Source: Rickettsia endosymbiont of Ixodes persulcatus (GTDB lineage Bacteria > Pseudomonadota > Alphaproteobacteria > Rickettsiales > Rickettsiaceae). Taken from it: a stretch of 11,155 bases of DNA. Made by a program: the position numbers and the translations under genes. The stretch lies in the NCBI GenBank assembly GCA_027293795.1, contig JAPYLE010000187.1:1-11155 (forward strand), in the 5' to 3' direction. This document shows, in pieces, positions 1-8,246 of this stretch (the stretch's first letter is position 1; each line of letters opens with the position of its first letter). The notes under the pieces were generated by a model, which made no database searches, was not told where the DNA came from, and saw only the letters and a list, made by a program, of their open reading frames with translations.

Positions 1-280
1 AAAGATACAGCAAATTTCTAAAGAAACTCTAGTATTCATTGATGAGTCAGGAATAGAAGATAATGCTTGTAGAGAATATGGATGGAGTGTAGAAGGTACT
101 AGATGTTATGGAAACAAAGTGTATCAACATAAATCCAGGACTTAAATCCTATAGAACATTATTGGTTTAAGATTAAGAACGAAATAAGAAAAGTTACGGG
201 GCAATTCAAAGATATCAGTATGGCTGTAGAACACGTACTAAAGTTTATTTAACGTACCTATTTCCTATGGTCTAGCTATA
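1..280 (+). mobile_element. IS630-family insertion sequence remnant, right end
   Basis: This is the transposase-3' end of an IS630-type element, cut off by the window edge on its left. Bases 145-280 match the reverse complement of 11019-11155 almost exactly; the one difference I see is an indel in the AAC(T)GTACC stretch just after the transposase stop. The shared stretch stops at TCTAGCTATA (280), which sets the element boundary at a TA, the target dinucleotide of this family. From 281 on, unrelated minus-strand gene sequence starts. The copy lacks the middle of its transposase gene, so it cannot move by itself. Confidence 0.88.
2..252 (+). pseudogene. IS630-family transposase, internally deleted and frameshifted
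   Basis: The gene encoded a DDE transposase that cuts and pastes the element at TA sites. Frame 2-145 reads 47 residues, including FIDESG with the first catalytic aspartate and a YGWSVEGTRCYGNKVYQHKS stretch, then stops at 143-145. The downstream frame from 145 gives NPIEHYWFKIKNEIRK, with the third catalytic acidic residue (NPIE), and ends at the TAA at 250-252. The central part that normally carries the second aspartate (the DNxxxH region) is missing between about 131 and 149, where TAAATCC occurs twice (130-136 and 143-149). I estimate the loss at roughly 80-100 residues from the usual family layout. The 5' part lies outside the window. Confidence 0.88.
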
Positions 281-300
281 CTATATTTAGACCATTCCAT
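281..300 (-). pseudogene. Stub of a gene cut by the IS630 insertion (first six codons)
   Basis: After the HU/IHF-like gene comes a good start site: AAGGAG (316-311), which also encodes that gene's last codons, then a 10-base spacer and an ATG at 300-298. It reads MEWSKY and then runs straight into the IS630 end at 280/281. This looks like the third gene of the sppA-ihfB operon, destroyed near its start. Six residues are too few to identify it. In enterobacteria lapA often follows ihfB, but I cannot show that here. The rest of the gene would lie beyond the element or elsewhere in the genome. Confidence 0.6.
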
Positions 301-307
301 AATTTAT

Positions 308-550
308 TTACTCCTTAAATAAATTTTTAGGCATTCGGTAATAAACCGTATTATAGAATTTTTCGCTTTCAGGAAATTTACGTTTGCGTATGGAGAAATT
401 ACCGAAATTTCTGATTTCGATACGTTTTTGATCTTTAAGAGATTCACTTAAATAATCCAAAATTAAATCTACTGAATCTTTAACATCTTCTTTGGAAAGT
501 TAATGCAGTTTATCATGTACTTTATCGATTAAATAAATTTTTGTGACCAT
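308..550 (-). pseudogene. ihfB: HU/IHF-family DNA-binding protein (ihfB-like) with an internal stop
   Basis: This is a small histone-like protein gene of 81 codons including the stop. Codons 1-16 read MVTKIYLIDKVHDKLH, codon 17 is TAA (502-500), and codons 18-80 continue in the same frame. The fold-defining stretch KRIEIRNFGNFSIRKR (about 42-57) matches the first beta-arm strand of HU/IHF, and YYRMPKN near the end matches the YxPxxKPG region. The classical RNPxTG arm tip is not evident and the protein is shorter than the usual 90-95 residues, so it is a divergent member. The stop probably arose from a glutamine codon (CAA to TAA). No ATG follows until codon 73, so useful reinitiation is unlikely. 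The start overlaps the sppA stop (TAATG at 552-548), which suggests former translational coupling. The beta-subunit label is tentative. Confidence 0.8.
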
Positions 551-1467
551 TATTGAAAAATTGAATTGATTCCGTTAAAACTGTTTTTAAAAAAGCTAGG
601 AGTGATACTATCAAAATCTTCAAGGATCATTTCCACCAATTTGGGTTTTGGTTTTAATTGATAATCTTTAACTAGAAAATTAATACTAATTTTCTTAACT
701 TGCTGTAGCCACTTTAATGCAGTATCTTCTGAACCTATGCTATCCACAAGTTTTAACTTTAAAGCTTGACGACTTGAATATACTCATCCATCTGCGAGTT
801 TTTTACTTCTTCTATAGGAAGATTACGTCTTTCTGAAACAAGTTCAAGGAAAAAATCATATGTATCTTTCAATATTTTCCATAATAGCTATTCGTACTGC
901 TGCCGTCAGTTTTTCGGTAGGATTTGGAGCAGCTTTTAATTCACCTGATTTAAAATTATTAAACTTAATCCCTAACTTTTGAGCAAGCTCCGTTACCTCT
1001 GCTGTTTGTAATATTACACCGATTGAACCTGTAATAGTTCCGTTATGGCTAATAATATAATCACCTCTGAGAGAGATTAAATAACCGCCGCTTGTTGCCA
1101 CCGTCCCCATAACTATTACTACCGGTTTTTTTTCAGATATTTTACGCAGAATATTATAAATTTTTTCAGAGCCGACTACTGTACTGCCAGGAGAATTTAC
1201 GTTAACTATTAACATTTAATATGAGAATCATCGATTGTTTTTTTGAGCTTCTTGTCACGCTTTTCATCCTCAAGAATTATTTCGTCTATTAATTATAGAA
1301 GCTATATAATCCTCATGACCGGTAATAGGTAAAACCTCTTTTGGAGCAAAATCTTTACCAACTAGTAAGAATACGATAGCAATCAAAATAATAGCCGCTA
1401 ACTTCCAAATTAACAGAGGGGATTTTATTTATCTTCTTTCAATTAAATAATCAGATGATATATTCAT
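550..1467 (-). pseudogene. sppA: Signal peptide peptidase SppA, degraded
   Basis: SppA is a membrane-bound serine protease that digests cleaved signal peptides. Read across frames, 918 bases cover about 305 codons, the usual length of the short SppA form. An N-terminal membrane segment (WKLAAIILIAIVFLLVG, about codons 21-37) is followed by NSPGSTVVGSEKI, the catalytic-serine region TSGGYL, and the FKSGELKAAPNP region with the expected catalytic lysine. Damage includes a TAA at codon 13 (1431-1429), a frameshift near 1288-1295, a one-base loss near 1213-1217, a frameshift near 860-866, and another near 790 followed by an in-frame TGA. Two conserved glycines also look changed (NSPGS for NSPGG, LRGDY for LGGDY). 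With this many lesions it is not a sequencing artefact. Confidence 0.92.
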
Positions 1468-1518
1468 GATTTTTTATGTTTTTAATTAGTACAATCAACG
1501 TCATTGCAAGGGAAAATT

Positions 1519-1678
1519 GGCTTTGTTGCACGGCTCGAAAAACAAGTTCGGTGTCATACCGTGGAGGGGCCATAGTATCCAAAAAATAACTTAAAATACT
1601 AATAATTTTAGTATTTTTATTGGATCCCGCGATCAAGTCGCGCCGGGGGTGAGAGGGAAACTGATTCCACGCAACAAT
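1519..1678. repeat. Palindromic repeat A, 3' of rho
   Basis: The element begins with GGCTTTGTTGCACGGCTCG (1519-1537) and ends with ACGCAACAATAC (1668-1679), so its edges are themselves inverted copies of a TTGTTGC word. Inside, TGTCATACCGTGG-AGGGG-CC (from 1552) forms one small hairpin, and GCGATCAAGTCGC (1629-1641) forms another. It starts about 18 bases past the rho stop codon on the minus strand. Closely related sequence occurs at 6742-6897, 8018-8235 and 9548-9710. I read it as a Rickettsia-type palindromic element whose family I cannot assign. Confidence 0.75.
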
Positions 1679-1695
1679 ACACCGGTATTAATTGA

Positions 1696-3072
1696 TTATA
1701 AACCATTCTTAGGACGTTCAGGGCTCTTCATCATCTCAAAAAACTCACCGTTAGTTTTAGTGTTTTCAAGTTTTTTGAGTAAAAATTCTATTGCTTCACT
1801 GCTACCCATTGGATCGATAATACGACGAAGAACCCACATTTTATTTAATATTATTTTATCTACTAGTAAATCTTCTTTTCTAGTTCCTGATCTAGTTATA
1901 TCAATTGCCGGATAAATACGCTTATCGGCAATCTTACGATCTAGAACTATCTCGGAATTACCTGTACCTTTAAACTCTTCAAAAATTACCTCATCCATAC
2001 GAGAACCGGTTTCAATTAGAGCTGTACCGATTATAGTAAGCGAGCCGCCGTTTTCAATATTTCTTGCTGCTCCGAAAAATCTTTTCGGTCTTTGTAGTGC
2101 ATTAGCATCAACGCCGCCCGTTAATACTTTTCCGGATGACGGCACTACGGTATTATAAGCACGAGCAAGGCGTGTTATCGCATCTACTAAAATTACCACG
2201 TCTTTTTTATGTTCTACTAAACGTTTAGCTTTTTCAATAACCATTTCCGCAAGTTGTACGTGCCTACTTGCTGGTTCATCAAAAGTAGAGCTAACAACCT
2301 CACCACGTACCGAACGCTGCATATCGGTTACTTCTTCAGGTCTTTCATCTATTAGCAGCACTATTAAAAATACTTCCGGATTATTAGTAGTAATAGCGTG
2401 TGCGATATTTTGTAATAATACGGTTTTACCTGTACGAGGCGGTGCTACTATTAATGCACGCTGCCCTTTACCCATAGGTGCGACGAGTTCAATAACCCGT
2501 GTACTAAAATCCTTACTATCTTTACTATTATTTTCAAGTTCTAATCCTAATTTTTCATCAGGATATAAGGGGGTTAAATTATCAAAATGAACACGATGAT
2601 AAGCTTTAGAATGGTCTTCAAAATTTACTCTATTGACTTTCAGTAAAGCAAAATAACGCTCTCCGGCTTTTGGGGCTCTGATCTGACCTTCTACCGTATC
2701 ACCGGTACGCAGACCAAAACGACGAATCTGACTAGGAGAAATATAAATATCATCAGGACCTGCTAGATAGTTTACTTCCGGCGAACGTAAAAAACCAAAT
2801 CCGTCAGGTAATACCTCAAGTACCCCCTCTCCAACTATCAAACCACCCTGCTCTACAGATTTTTTTAAAATTGCAAAAACTAATTCTTGTTTAAGTAATG
2901 AATTAATATTTTCAATTTTTAACTCCTCTGCTTGAGCTTGTAGTTCCTCCGGTAATTTACGTTTTAATTGTTTTAAATTAATAATATTACCGTTCTCTGA
3001 AAAATTATTATGATTGTTATTGGATTCGGAATTGTTAAGTTCTTCTGTGGATTCTTTGTTAGTTGTATTCAT
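1696..3072 (-). CDS. rho: Transcription termination factor Rho
   Basis: Rho is a hexameric RNA helicase that loads on untranslated RNA and releases RNA polymerase. The 458-residue product has an asparagine-rich N-terminal extension (about 1-30, with [12 protein letters not shown]), a Rho_N helical domain (about 31-72), a cold-shock RNA-binding domain with the RNP1-like GFGFLR at 91-96, and a C-terminal ATPase. The Walker A loop is APPRTGKT (210-217), the Walker B acid is in [11 protein letters not shown] (D297), the Q-loop is [16 protein letters not shown] (311-326), and RSGTRKE lies at 394-400. It is longer than the 419-residue E. coli protein mainly through the N-terminal extension. The reading frame is intact. 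The ATG at 3072 has a weak ribosome binding site, but a perfect TATAAT lies just upstream. Confidence 0.98.
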   Translation of the reverse strand: MNTTNKESTEELNNSESNNNHNNFSENGNIINLKQLKRKLPEELQAQAEELKIENINSLLKQELVFAILKKSVEQGGLIVGEGVLEVLPDGFGFLRSPEVNYLAGPDDIYISPSQIRRFGLRTGDTVEGQIRAPKAGERYFALLKVNRVNFEDHSKAYHRVHFDNLTPLYPDEKLGLELENNSKDSKDFSTRVIELVAPMGKGQRALIVAPPRTGKTVLLQNIAHAITTNNPEVFLIVLLIDERPEEVTDMQRSVRGEVVSSTFDEPASRHVQLAEMVIEKAKRLVEHKKDVVILVDAITRLARAYNTVVPSSGKVLTGGVDANALQRPKRFFGAARNIENGGSLTIIGTALIETGSRMDEVIFEEFKGTGNSEIVLDRKIADKRIYPAIDITRSGTRKEDLLVDKIILNKMWVLRRIIDPMGSSEAIEFLLKKLENTKTNGEFFEMMKSPERPKNGL

Positions 3073-3089
3073 TATTTTATCATTAATAG

Positions 3090-3117
3090 ATTATAATTGA
3101 AAGAGTTGAGTTAGCAA
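3090..3117 (-). promoter_or_regulatory. Proximal sigma70-type promoter candidate for rho
   Basis: A perfect -10 box TATAAT (3095-3090) is preceded by TTGCTA (3117-3112, four of six matches to TTGACA) at a 16-base spacing. It sits 17 bases upstream of the rho ATG, giving a very short leader. The region is AT-rich, so chance matches are easy, but the perfect -10 and good spacing favour it. Confidence 0.5.
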
Positions 3118-3399
3118 AACTTTAACTACCTTAAGTTTAAAGGAAGTAATATACTTATTTAAATTAGGAATCAAATTAGATTTTTAGAAAATTTTATTTA
3201 TTCTTGCGGTTTGAAGAATTATTTATTTTGTTAGTTTTAAAAGCCTAGGTTCTATAAAAATTTCTATTTGATTTGCTATTTTTTAGCAAAAATTAAATAA
3301 CACCCCTATTCCAAAAAAGTCTTATAATTTGCAGCAAAAAAGAGCCAAAATTAAACCTTTTTAGGAATGTTCACAGACCCTATAAATGTATGTAAAAGC

Positions 3400-3428
3400 A
3401 TATTAACAATGTAATAGCCCATTGTCAA
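3400..3428 (-). promoter_or_regulatory. Distal promoter candidate upstream of rho
   Basis: A perfect -35 box TTGACA (3428-3423) is followed after exactly 17 bases by TAATAT (3405-3400, four of six matches to TATAAT). No gene starts nearby on this strand other than rho, so use of this promoter would give a rho leader of roughly 320 bases. Long leaders are known for rho in other bacteria, where Rho limits its own transcription. Here that is only inference. Confidence 0.4.
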
Positions 3429-3466
3429 GCTATTTGAACATAATAGGTCATGATTTGTTTCTCTCT

Positions 3467-3589
3467 CGTCATTGCGAGGAAAATTACGTAAGTAATTGAC
3501 GAAGCAATCCAGTAAGAAATGCTGATTTTCAGCATTTCTTTATTATTTTTTCTGGATTGCCACGTCGCCTACGACTCCTCGCAATAACG
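3467..3589. repeat. Large palindrome with nested stems, 3' of the methyltransferase gene
   Basis: Three nested inverted repeats share one centre. The outer arms are CGTCATTGCGAGGA (3467-3480) and TCCTCGCAATAACG (3576-3589), 13 of 14 paired. The middle arms are GACGAAGCAATCCAG (3498-3512) and CTGGATTGCCACGTC (3552-3566), 13 of 15 paired. The core is a perfect 12-base stem AAGAAATGCTGA (3514-3525) and TCAGCATTTCTT (3529-3540) with a TTT loop. Its sequence differs from the other four palindromes, so it is a separate family of intergenic element. It lies 88 bases past the methyltransferase stop and could act as a terminator or protect the mRNA 3' end. Confidence 0.85.
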
Positions 3590-3676
3590 ACTTGGGTAAT
3601 CCACGCAACAATGCCGATTAAATCTTAGTATAATAAGTTTTACAAATCCTTTGATCTTAACAATAACACATTTGTA

Positions 3677-4962
3677 TTAAGTAATGGAGTGAATACGTTT
3701 ATTAACTTCGTTTAATAATGTTTCATTGCTTATTTCTTGATTTAATTCACTACGTACTGCATCAAATATTTCTCTTAAACTTTTCTCTTCAGCCATATAT
3801 TTAAAAATATATTTAGTACTTCTAAATATCGACATTGATATATCAACATTATTTAACACTCCGTTATTAATAGTAAAATTAATAGAACCGTTTACTGTTG
3901 AAGGATTTGCTTCTAAATGTTCATAAATTTGTTTAGCAAAATTAGCGATATTGTGAAAATAAGGTATATTATCAAGGTCATCAAGCGGGGCTACACTATC
4001 TTTTTGGTTTGATACGTAAAATGAATGTTTAATAATATTGCCGGTAAGTATTTCGAAAATTGCTTCCCTAGTTACTTTATCCATCTTTTTAACTTTTTGT
4101 AGAAGTGAAAAATCTTTTATGTAATTTTCCGGTCTTAATAAAATTTTCTCTGAAGGATCAAGATAATCAACAAAATTTAAGTCTGCTTTTTCTACAAATT
4201 CATATAACTCAGGAATGGAATTGCCCTATCCTGCTTGTGCAGGAACATATCATAAACTCCAACGTCACCGAAATTTTGGTAATCAGAAAATAACTCCCAA
4301 CCTCTTTTATACCAGTTAGTAGCAGGCAGGTTATCTAGAATTAATTTCCCGTTCATTACTTCTTCGACACGGCTTTTAGTATCTTTATTTATCATTTTCA
4401 TTAAATCCTGCATTTGATAAACACCGGTACGTCCGTATTTAGCATATACCATTAAACCCATACCGCCGGTTGGCTTCAAAGAGTCTTTTAGATTTTTTAA
4501 ACCTTCATCAGGATTTGCTAAATGATGAAGTACGCCAGTACAATTTATATAATCAAATTTTCCAAGTTTTAGATTAGGTATATTAAATATAGAATCATTA
4601 ATCCATTTAATATTTTTAAGACCCCGTACTTCTGCACGTTTTTGTGCTACTTCCATGCTAGGTTTACTAAAATCTAGATATATTATTTCGGCATTCTTAT
4701 CTTTTAACTGCTCAGCAAGGTAAATAGTTGAATCCCCTGTGCCGCCGCCGGCTATTAAGCATCTAAAATTATTATTAAAATTTTCTTTTCCTTTATATAG
4801 AAAATGGTTTAATTCTCCTAGAAATTCACCGCAAATAGCAAGTAAACGTTCTTTTTCTTGATTAGGATCCCTAAACGGATATGGATAATCTTGATAATGT
4901 TCTTGTACTTCTGCTAAATCTTTAGAAATTGTGGTATTTTTTGTTTTCTTTGAATTGTTCAT
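3677..4962 (-). pseudogene. Class I SAM-dependent methyltransferase, split by one frameshift
   Basis: Two reading frames together encode one protein of about 428 residues. The first frame (4962-4192) has YQDYPYPFRD at about 23-32, motif I AGGGTGDS (71-78) that binds SAM, motif II IIYLDFS with acidic D97, and YINCTGVLHHLANPDEGL, as in Rossmann-fold methyltransferases. It then runs into an early stop. Continuity resumes as NSIPELYEFVEKADLNFVDYL and runs without a break into the second frame, to the stop at 3677. One missing base near 4221/4222, after the codon for A247, explains it. The YPYP motif and the helical C-terminal part recall rickettsial protein lysine methyltransferases that act on outer membrane protein OmpB; that link is a guess. 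Its start is 11 bases after the recJ stop, so the two are probably cotranscribed. A truncated 256-residue protein would keep the SAM-binding fold. A sequencing error cannot be excluded. Confidence 0.85.
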
Positions 4963-4973
4963 AAATATTATTT

Positions 4974-6734
4974 TTAAGTTGTTATTATATCTTTTATAAT
5001 TAATTGAATAGTATAATTATCTTGCCAGTTATTTGTTTTTAACGTTCCTATTGCGGCAATATTTTTTTTTGCTTTAGGACTTAATAACACTTCTTCAAAC
5101 GAAGTTCCTACCGAATTAAAAACGATAGCAGATAAAGCTTTACTACCAAAACCTTGTTTATTTGGGGCAAGCAAGACTTTAATATGTTTACCTCCGACAA
5201 TATCTGCTTTTAATACAAATAAATTATCAAATTTAAATATAGGCTCATGGTTACCTTGTCCAAAAGGTTCTAGACTACTTAATTCTTCCATTAAAGGTAA
5301 ATTAATACTATTGAGGCTCAAGTCAAGATCATATTCTACTTGCTTATAATTTTCTAGCTTATTTATACTAATTCTAAAGGCGTTATTTAAAAATTCCTGT
5401 AATTCTTGTAATTTTTCAGCAGTTACGGTAAAACCTGCTGCCATAGCATGTCCACCTCCTGCTATTAGTAAACCCCGGGTTTTAGCATTGATAATTTCAG
5501 CTCCAAAATCAATACCCGTAATAGAACGGCATGAAGCTTTACCAATTCCGTCATTTAAAGCCACAACCGCTACCGGCTTATCAAATTTTTCTTTGAGCCT
5601 ACCGGCAACTATTCCTATAACGCCTGGATGCCATCCTTCTTTTACAATAAATAATAAACTACTATCTTGTTGTGTCAAAGCAATTTCCATCGCTTCTTCT
5701 ATCATTAATAACTCAATTACTTTACGCTCATTATTATATTTTTCAAGTTCTTCAGCTAATTTGCTTGCTTCATTAGAACAGCTAGTAGATAAGAGATTAG
5801 CACCTAAACTTGACTTCCCTACTCTACCGCCCGCATTGATACGCGGACCTAAAATAAAACCTAAATGATAACATTTCGGTATTTCATTAAGCCCTACCAT
5901 ATCATATAATGTTTTAATCCCTATGTTTTGCCTTTGTTGCATTACTTTCAATCCGCTTGCTACAAAAGCACGATTTATCCCTGTTAGTTTTACCATATCA
6001 CAAACAGTACCAAGAGCTACTAAATCTAAATAGTTTATTAAATTAGGTTGAGGAGTTTTTATAAAATAGTTCTGCTTCTTTAAGTTCGATAATATGGCAG
6101 TTGCAAATAAGAAAGCAACTCCTACAGCTGCCAAATGTTTATATTCGCTTTTTTCATCAATACGATTTGGATTTACTATAGCTACTGCATCCGGTAATAT
6201 TTCCGTAGCTATATGATGATCGATGACTATAACATCAAGGCTAATGTCTCTTGCATATTTTAGGGCTTCATGTGCCATAGCACCGCAATCAACCGTAATT
6301 AATAATTCAGTGCCGTTATCTTTAATTTTTTGCATAGCAAAAGGAGTTGGACCGTATCCTTCAGCTATACGATCGGGAACATAAATATCACATATTATAT
6401 TTAAATCTCTAAAGATATTTTTAAGTAAAGCAGCTGAAGTAGCGCCGTCCACATCATAATCGGCAAAGATACATATTTTTTGGTTATTTAAAATAGCTTT
6501 AACAGTTCTATCTACTGCTTTAGCCATATCAAGTAGATGAAAAGGATCAGGTAGTAAATTTTTGATTTTCGGTATCAAAAAATTTTCTACTTCTTCTAGA
6601 TTCTTTACTCTTAATGATACTATTCTAGCAAGTAAATCACTAATTTTAAAACTCCGACATAATTCCATGACTATATCTTCGTTAATCAGTTTCTGCTGCC
6701 AGATTTTACCGTTTATAGATGTTTGTGGTTTCAT
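4974..6734 (-). CDS. recJ: Single-stranded-DNA-specific exonuclease RecJ
   Basis: RecJ degrades single-stranded DNA 5' to 3' and works in recombinational repair, mismatch repair and repair of stalled forks. The 586-residue length is normal. The DHH phosphoesterase domain shows FADYDVDGATS (90-100) with metal-binding aspartates 92, 94 and 96, ITVDCG (146-151, D149), VIDHH (170-174) and LVALGTVCDM (238-247). The DHHA1 domain carries GWHPGVIGIVAGR (367-379) and GGGHAMAAGF (426-435), and a C-terminal oligonucleotide-binding domain follows from about 465, with LEPFGQGNHEP at 488-498. The frame is intact. Upstream is prfA, separated by a palindromic repeat (6742-6897) that ends only 7 bases from the ATG. 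recJ must therefore be transcribed through the repeat or from a promoter within it. The methyltransferase gene follows directly. Confidence 0.97.
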   Translation of the reverse strand: MKPQTSINGKIWQQKLINEDIVMELCRSFKISDLLARIVSLRVKNLEEVENFLIPKIKNLLPDPFHLLDMAKAVDRTVKAILNNQKICIFADYDVDGATSAALLKNIFRDLNIICDIYVPDRIAEGYGPTPFAMQKIKDNGTELLITVDCGAMAHEALKYARDISLDVIVIDHHIATEILPDAVAIVNPNRIDEKSEYKHLAAVGVAFLFATAILSNLKKQNYFIKTPQPNLINYLDLVALGTVCDMVKLTGINRAFVASGLKVMQQRQNIGIKTLYDMVGLNEIPKCYHLGFILGPRINAGGRVGKSSLGANLLSTSCSNEASKLAEELEKYNNERKVIELLMIEEAMEIALTQQDSSLLFIVKEGWHPGVIGIVAGRLKEKFDKPVAVVALNDGIGKASCRSITGIDFGAEIINAKTRGLLIAGGGHAMAAGFTVTAEKLQELQEFLNNAFRISINKLENYKQVEYDLDLSLNSINLPLMEELSSLEPFGQGNHEPIFKFDNLFVLKADIVGGKHIKVLLAPNKQGFGSKALSAIVFNSVGTSFEEVLLSPKAKKNIAAIGTLKTNNWQDNYTIQLIIKDIITT

Positions 6735-6741
6735 TTTACAT

Positions 6742-6897
6742 TGTCATACCGTGGTTTGACCACAGTATCCATCTTTTGATAATAAAAAATATCTCGGTGT
6801 CACCTAGTTTGCTTGACCACAGGGTTCAGGAATATAACTTATATAATAATATTTGTCTGCTTTTTCCTGGATACCGCGGCTTGACCGCGGTATGACA
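6742..6897. repeat. Palindromic repeat B between prfA and recJ
   Basis: Most of the prfA-recJ gap is this composite element. The strongest stem is perfect and GC-rich: ATACCGCGG (6871-6879), loop CTTGA, CCGCGGTAT (6885-6893). Related half-elements lie at 6743-6771 (CATACCGTGGTTTGACCACA) and around 6797-6832 (TTGCTTGACCACAGGGTTC). The outer halves are inverted copies of each other (TGTCATACCG on the left, CGGTATGACA on the right), so the whole can also fold into one long stem. It begins 12 bases past the prfA stop on the minus strand. No T-run follows the stem, so it is not a classical intrinsic terminator. Confidence 0.82.
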
Positions 6898-6908
6898 TCG
6901 AGCTAAAC

Positions 6909-7976
6909 TTATATCTCCAAAAGTTTCTTAGCTTCATCATCTGCAATTAAAGCTTCAACAAACTCATCTAATTGCCCATTTTTAACTACCTCGTCTATTT
7001 TATAAAGCGTTAAGTTTATTCTGTGGTCGGATACTCTTCCTTGCGGAAAATTATAAGTACGTATCCGCTCCGAACGATCTCCCGAACCTACCTGCCCTCG
7101 TCTACTATCGGCTCTTTCTTGTTCCTTTTTAAGTCGTTCTTCTTCATAAATTCTAGCACGTAGAATTTTTAACGCCTTTGCTTTATTTTTATGCTGCGAC
7201 TTCTCATCTTGCAAAGCTACGGTAATACCGGTAGGGATATGGGTTATACGCACGGCAGAATCGGTAGTATTAACGTGCTGTCCGCCAGCCCCTGAAGCTC
7301 TATAAGTATCGATTCTTAAATCCTTATCTTCAAGCTTAATATCAACATCTTCTACCTCAGGAAGGACGGCAACAGTCGCAGCCGAAGTATGGATGCGTCC
7401 GTTCGATTCAGTTTCAGGTATTCGTTGCACTCTATGAACGCCTGACTCAAATTTGAGCTTAGAGAATACATCCTTGCCTTTTATTGACGCCGATGCTTCT
7501 TTATAACCGCCTATACCTGTATCTGCAATTGCTAATATCTCAAAACGCCATCCTTTTAACTCTGCATATTTTTGATACATATTAAAAAGTACGGCAGCAA
7601 AAAGTGCTGCTTCTTCTCCACCGCTTCCTGCTCTAACTTCAATAATAGCACTTTTACTATCCGCCTCGTCTTTCGGTAATAAAGCAATTTTTACGGCTCT
7701 TTCAAGTTTTGGTAACGAATTTTCAAGAGTGTGTATTTCATCTTCAATCATTTCTAAAGTGGCATTATCAAGTCCTACTTCTAGCTTAAAATTATTTGCT
7801 TCTTCAAGCTCAGATTTAGCCTTATTATATTCTTTAATTTTTTCTACAACTTCTTCAAGTTCGGCATATTCTTTAGATGCTTTAACAAATGCATCTCCCA
7901 TAATACCGGAAGATAGTTTTTTGCCTAAATTTTCATATTTATCTAAAATTTTTCCTAAGTTATCTGAAAAACTCAT
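6909..7976 (-). CDS. prfA: Peptide chain release factor 1 (RF1)
   Basis: RF1 recognises the stop codons UAA and UAG in the ribosomal A site and triggers peptide release. The 355-residue product has the coiled N-terminal domain (about 1-105), the [11 protein letters not shown] stretch (116-126), and the decoding region [18 protein letters not shown] (182-199), whose PET tripeptide (187-189) is the PxT type of RF1 rather than the SPF of RF2. The catalytic GGQ loop sits in [16 protein letters not shown] (228-243; GGQ at 231-233), where the glutamine is normally methylated by PrmC. The C-terminal [17 protein letters not shown] stretch is typical. prmC, often next to prfA, is not here. The frame is complete, and I see no strong ribosome binding site before the ATG. 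Confidence 0.98.
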   Translation of the reverse strand: MSFSDNLGKILDKYENLGKKLSSGIMGDAFVKASKEYAELEEVVEKIKEYNKAKSELEEANNFKLEVGLDNATLEMIEDEIHTLENSLPKLERAVKIALLPKDEADSKSAIIEVRAGSGGEEAALFAAVLFNMYQKYAELKGWRFEILAIADTGIGGYKEASASIKGKDVFSKLKFESGVHRVQRIPETESNGRIHTSAATVAVLPEVEDVDIKLEDKDLRIDTYRASGAGGQHVNTTDSAVRITHIPTGITVALQDEKSQHKNKAKALKILRARIYEEERLKKEQERADSRRGQVGSGDRSERIRTYNFPQGRVSDHRINLTLYKIDEVVKNGQLDEFVEALIADDEAKKLLEI

Positions 7977-8017
7977 ATTATTTTATGTATTATTGTGATT
8001 TATTTAGAGTGAGAACA

Positions 8018-8235
8018 TTTATTGTTGTATGACTCAAAAAAGTACTTAGTGTCATACTGTGGCCCCTCCACGGTATCCATAAAAAAATTAAAAAAGACTG
8101 AATCCTGCGACCGAGTAGGCTTTGTTGCATGGATCGGTTTTCCCTCTGTTACCCCGTAACTTGACCACAGGGTCCAGCTTATAATACTAATATTATTATT
8201 TTTCTGGATACCATGGCCAAGTCACGGGGTGACAC
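8018..8235. repeat. Palindromic repeat C (two units), 3' of aceF
   Basis: Two units of the same family lie side by side. The first (about 8018-8135) contains GTGTCATACTGTGG-CCCCT-CC (from 8050) and ends with GGCTTTGTTGCATGGATCGG (8118-8137), nearly the same as the start of repeat A. The second (about 8141-8235) has arms GTTACCCCGTAACTTGACC (8148-8166) and ATGGCCAAGTCACGGGGTGA (8213-8232), which are inverted copies with some mismatches, around an AT-rich centre. The element starts 12 bases past the aceF stop and fills most of the gap up to prfA. Confidence 0.78.
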
Positions 8236-8246
8236 AAAAGACTTGA

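Larger units (their letters stand above)
3073..3676. other. 604-base intergenic region between rho and the methyltransferase gene
   Basis: I see no convincing protein or RNA gene here. The part next to rho (3073-3430) is very AT-rich and holds two minus-strand promoter candidates, so it may encode a rho leader of over 300 bases if the far promoter is used. A short inverted repeat (TTTGCTA / TAGCAAA, about 3273-3290) lies in the middle. The part next to the methyltransferase gene (3467-3589) is a large palindrome, and GCAACAATGCC at 3605-3615 repeats the word found at the edges of the other palindromic elements in the window. Confidence 0.7.

Noticed and set aside
1451..1636. 61-codon minus-strand ORF
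   Set aside because: It lies inside palindromic repeat A and the start of the dead sppA gene, and its sequence is the translated repeat. No family signal.
1649..1915. 88-codon plus-strand ORF
   Set aside because: It is antisense to the conserved C-terminus of rho and begins in repeat A. It is a shadow of the real gene.
4105..4293. 62-codon plus-strand ORF over the methyltransferase frameshift
   Set aside because: It is antisense to the methyltransferase gene, whose two halves read continuously through this interval on the other strand.
5488..5868. 126-codon plus-strand ORF
   Set aside because: It is antisense to the conserved catalytic part of recJ, serine-rich as expected for a complement frame, with no domain signal.
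6871..6893. GC-rich stems considered as classical intrinsic terminators
   Set aside because: No run of T follows the stem on the minus strand. They may still affect 3' ends, but the standard signature is missing.
7729..7998. 89-codon plus-strand ORF
   Set aside because: It is the complement of the coiled-coil N-terminus of RF1; the serine runs are the shadow of Glu/Lys codons.
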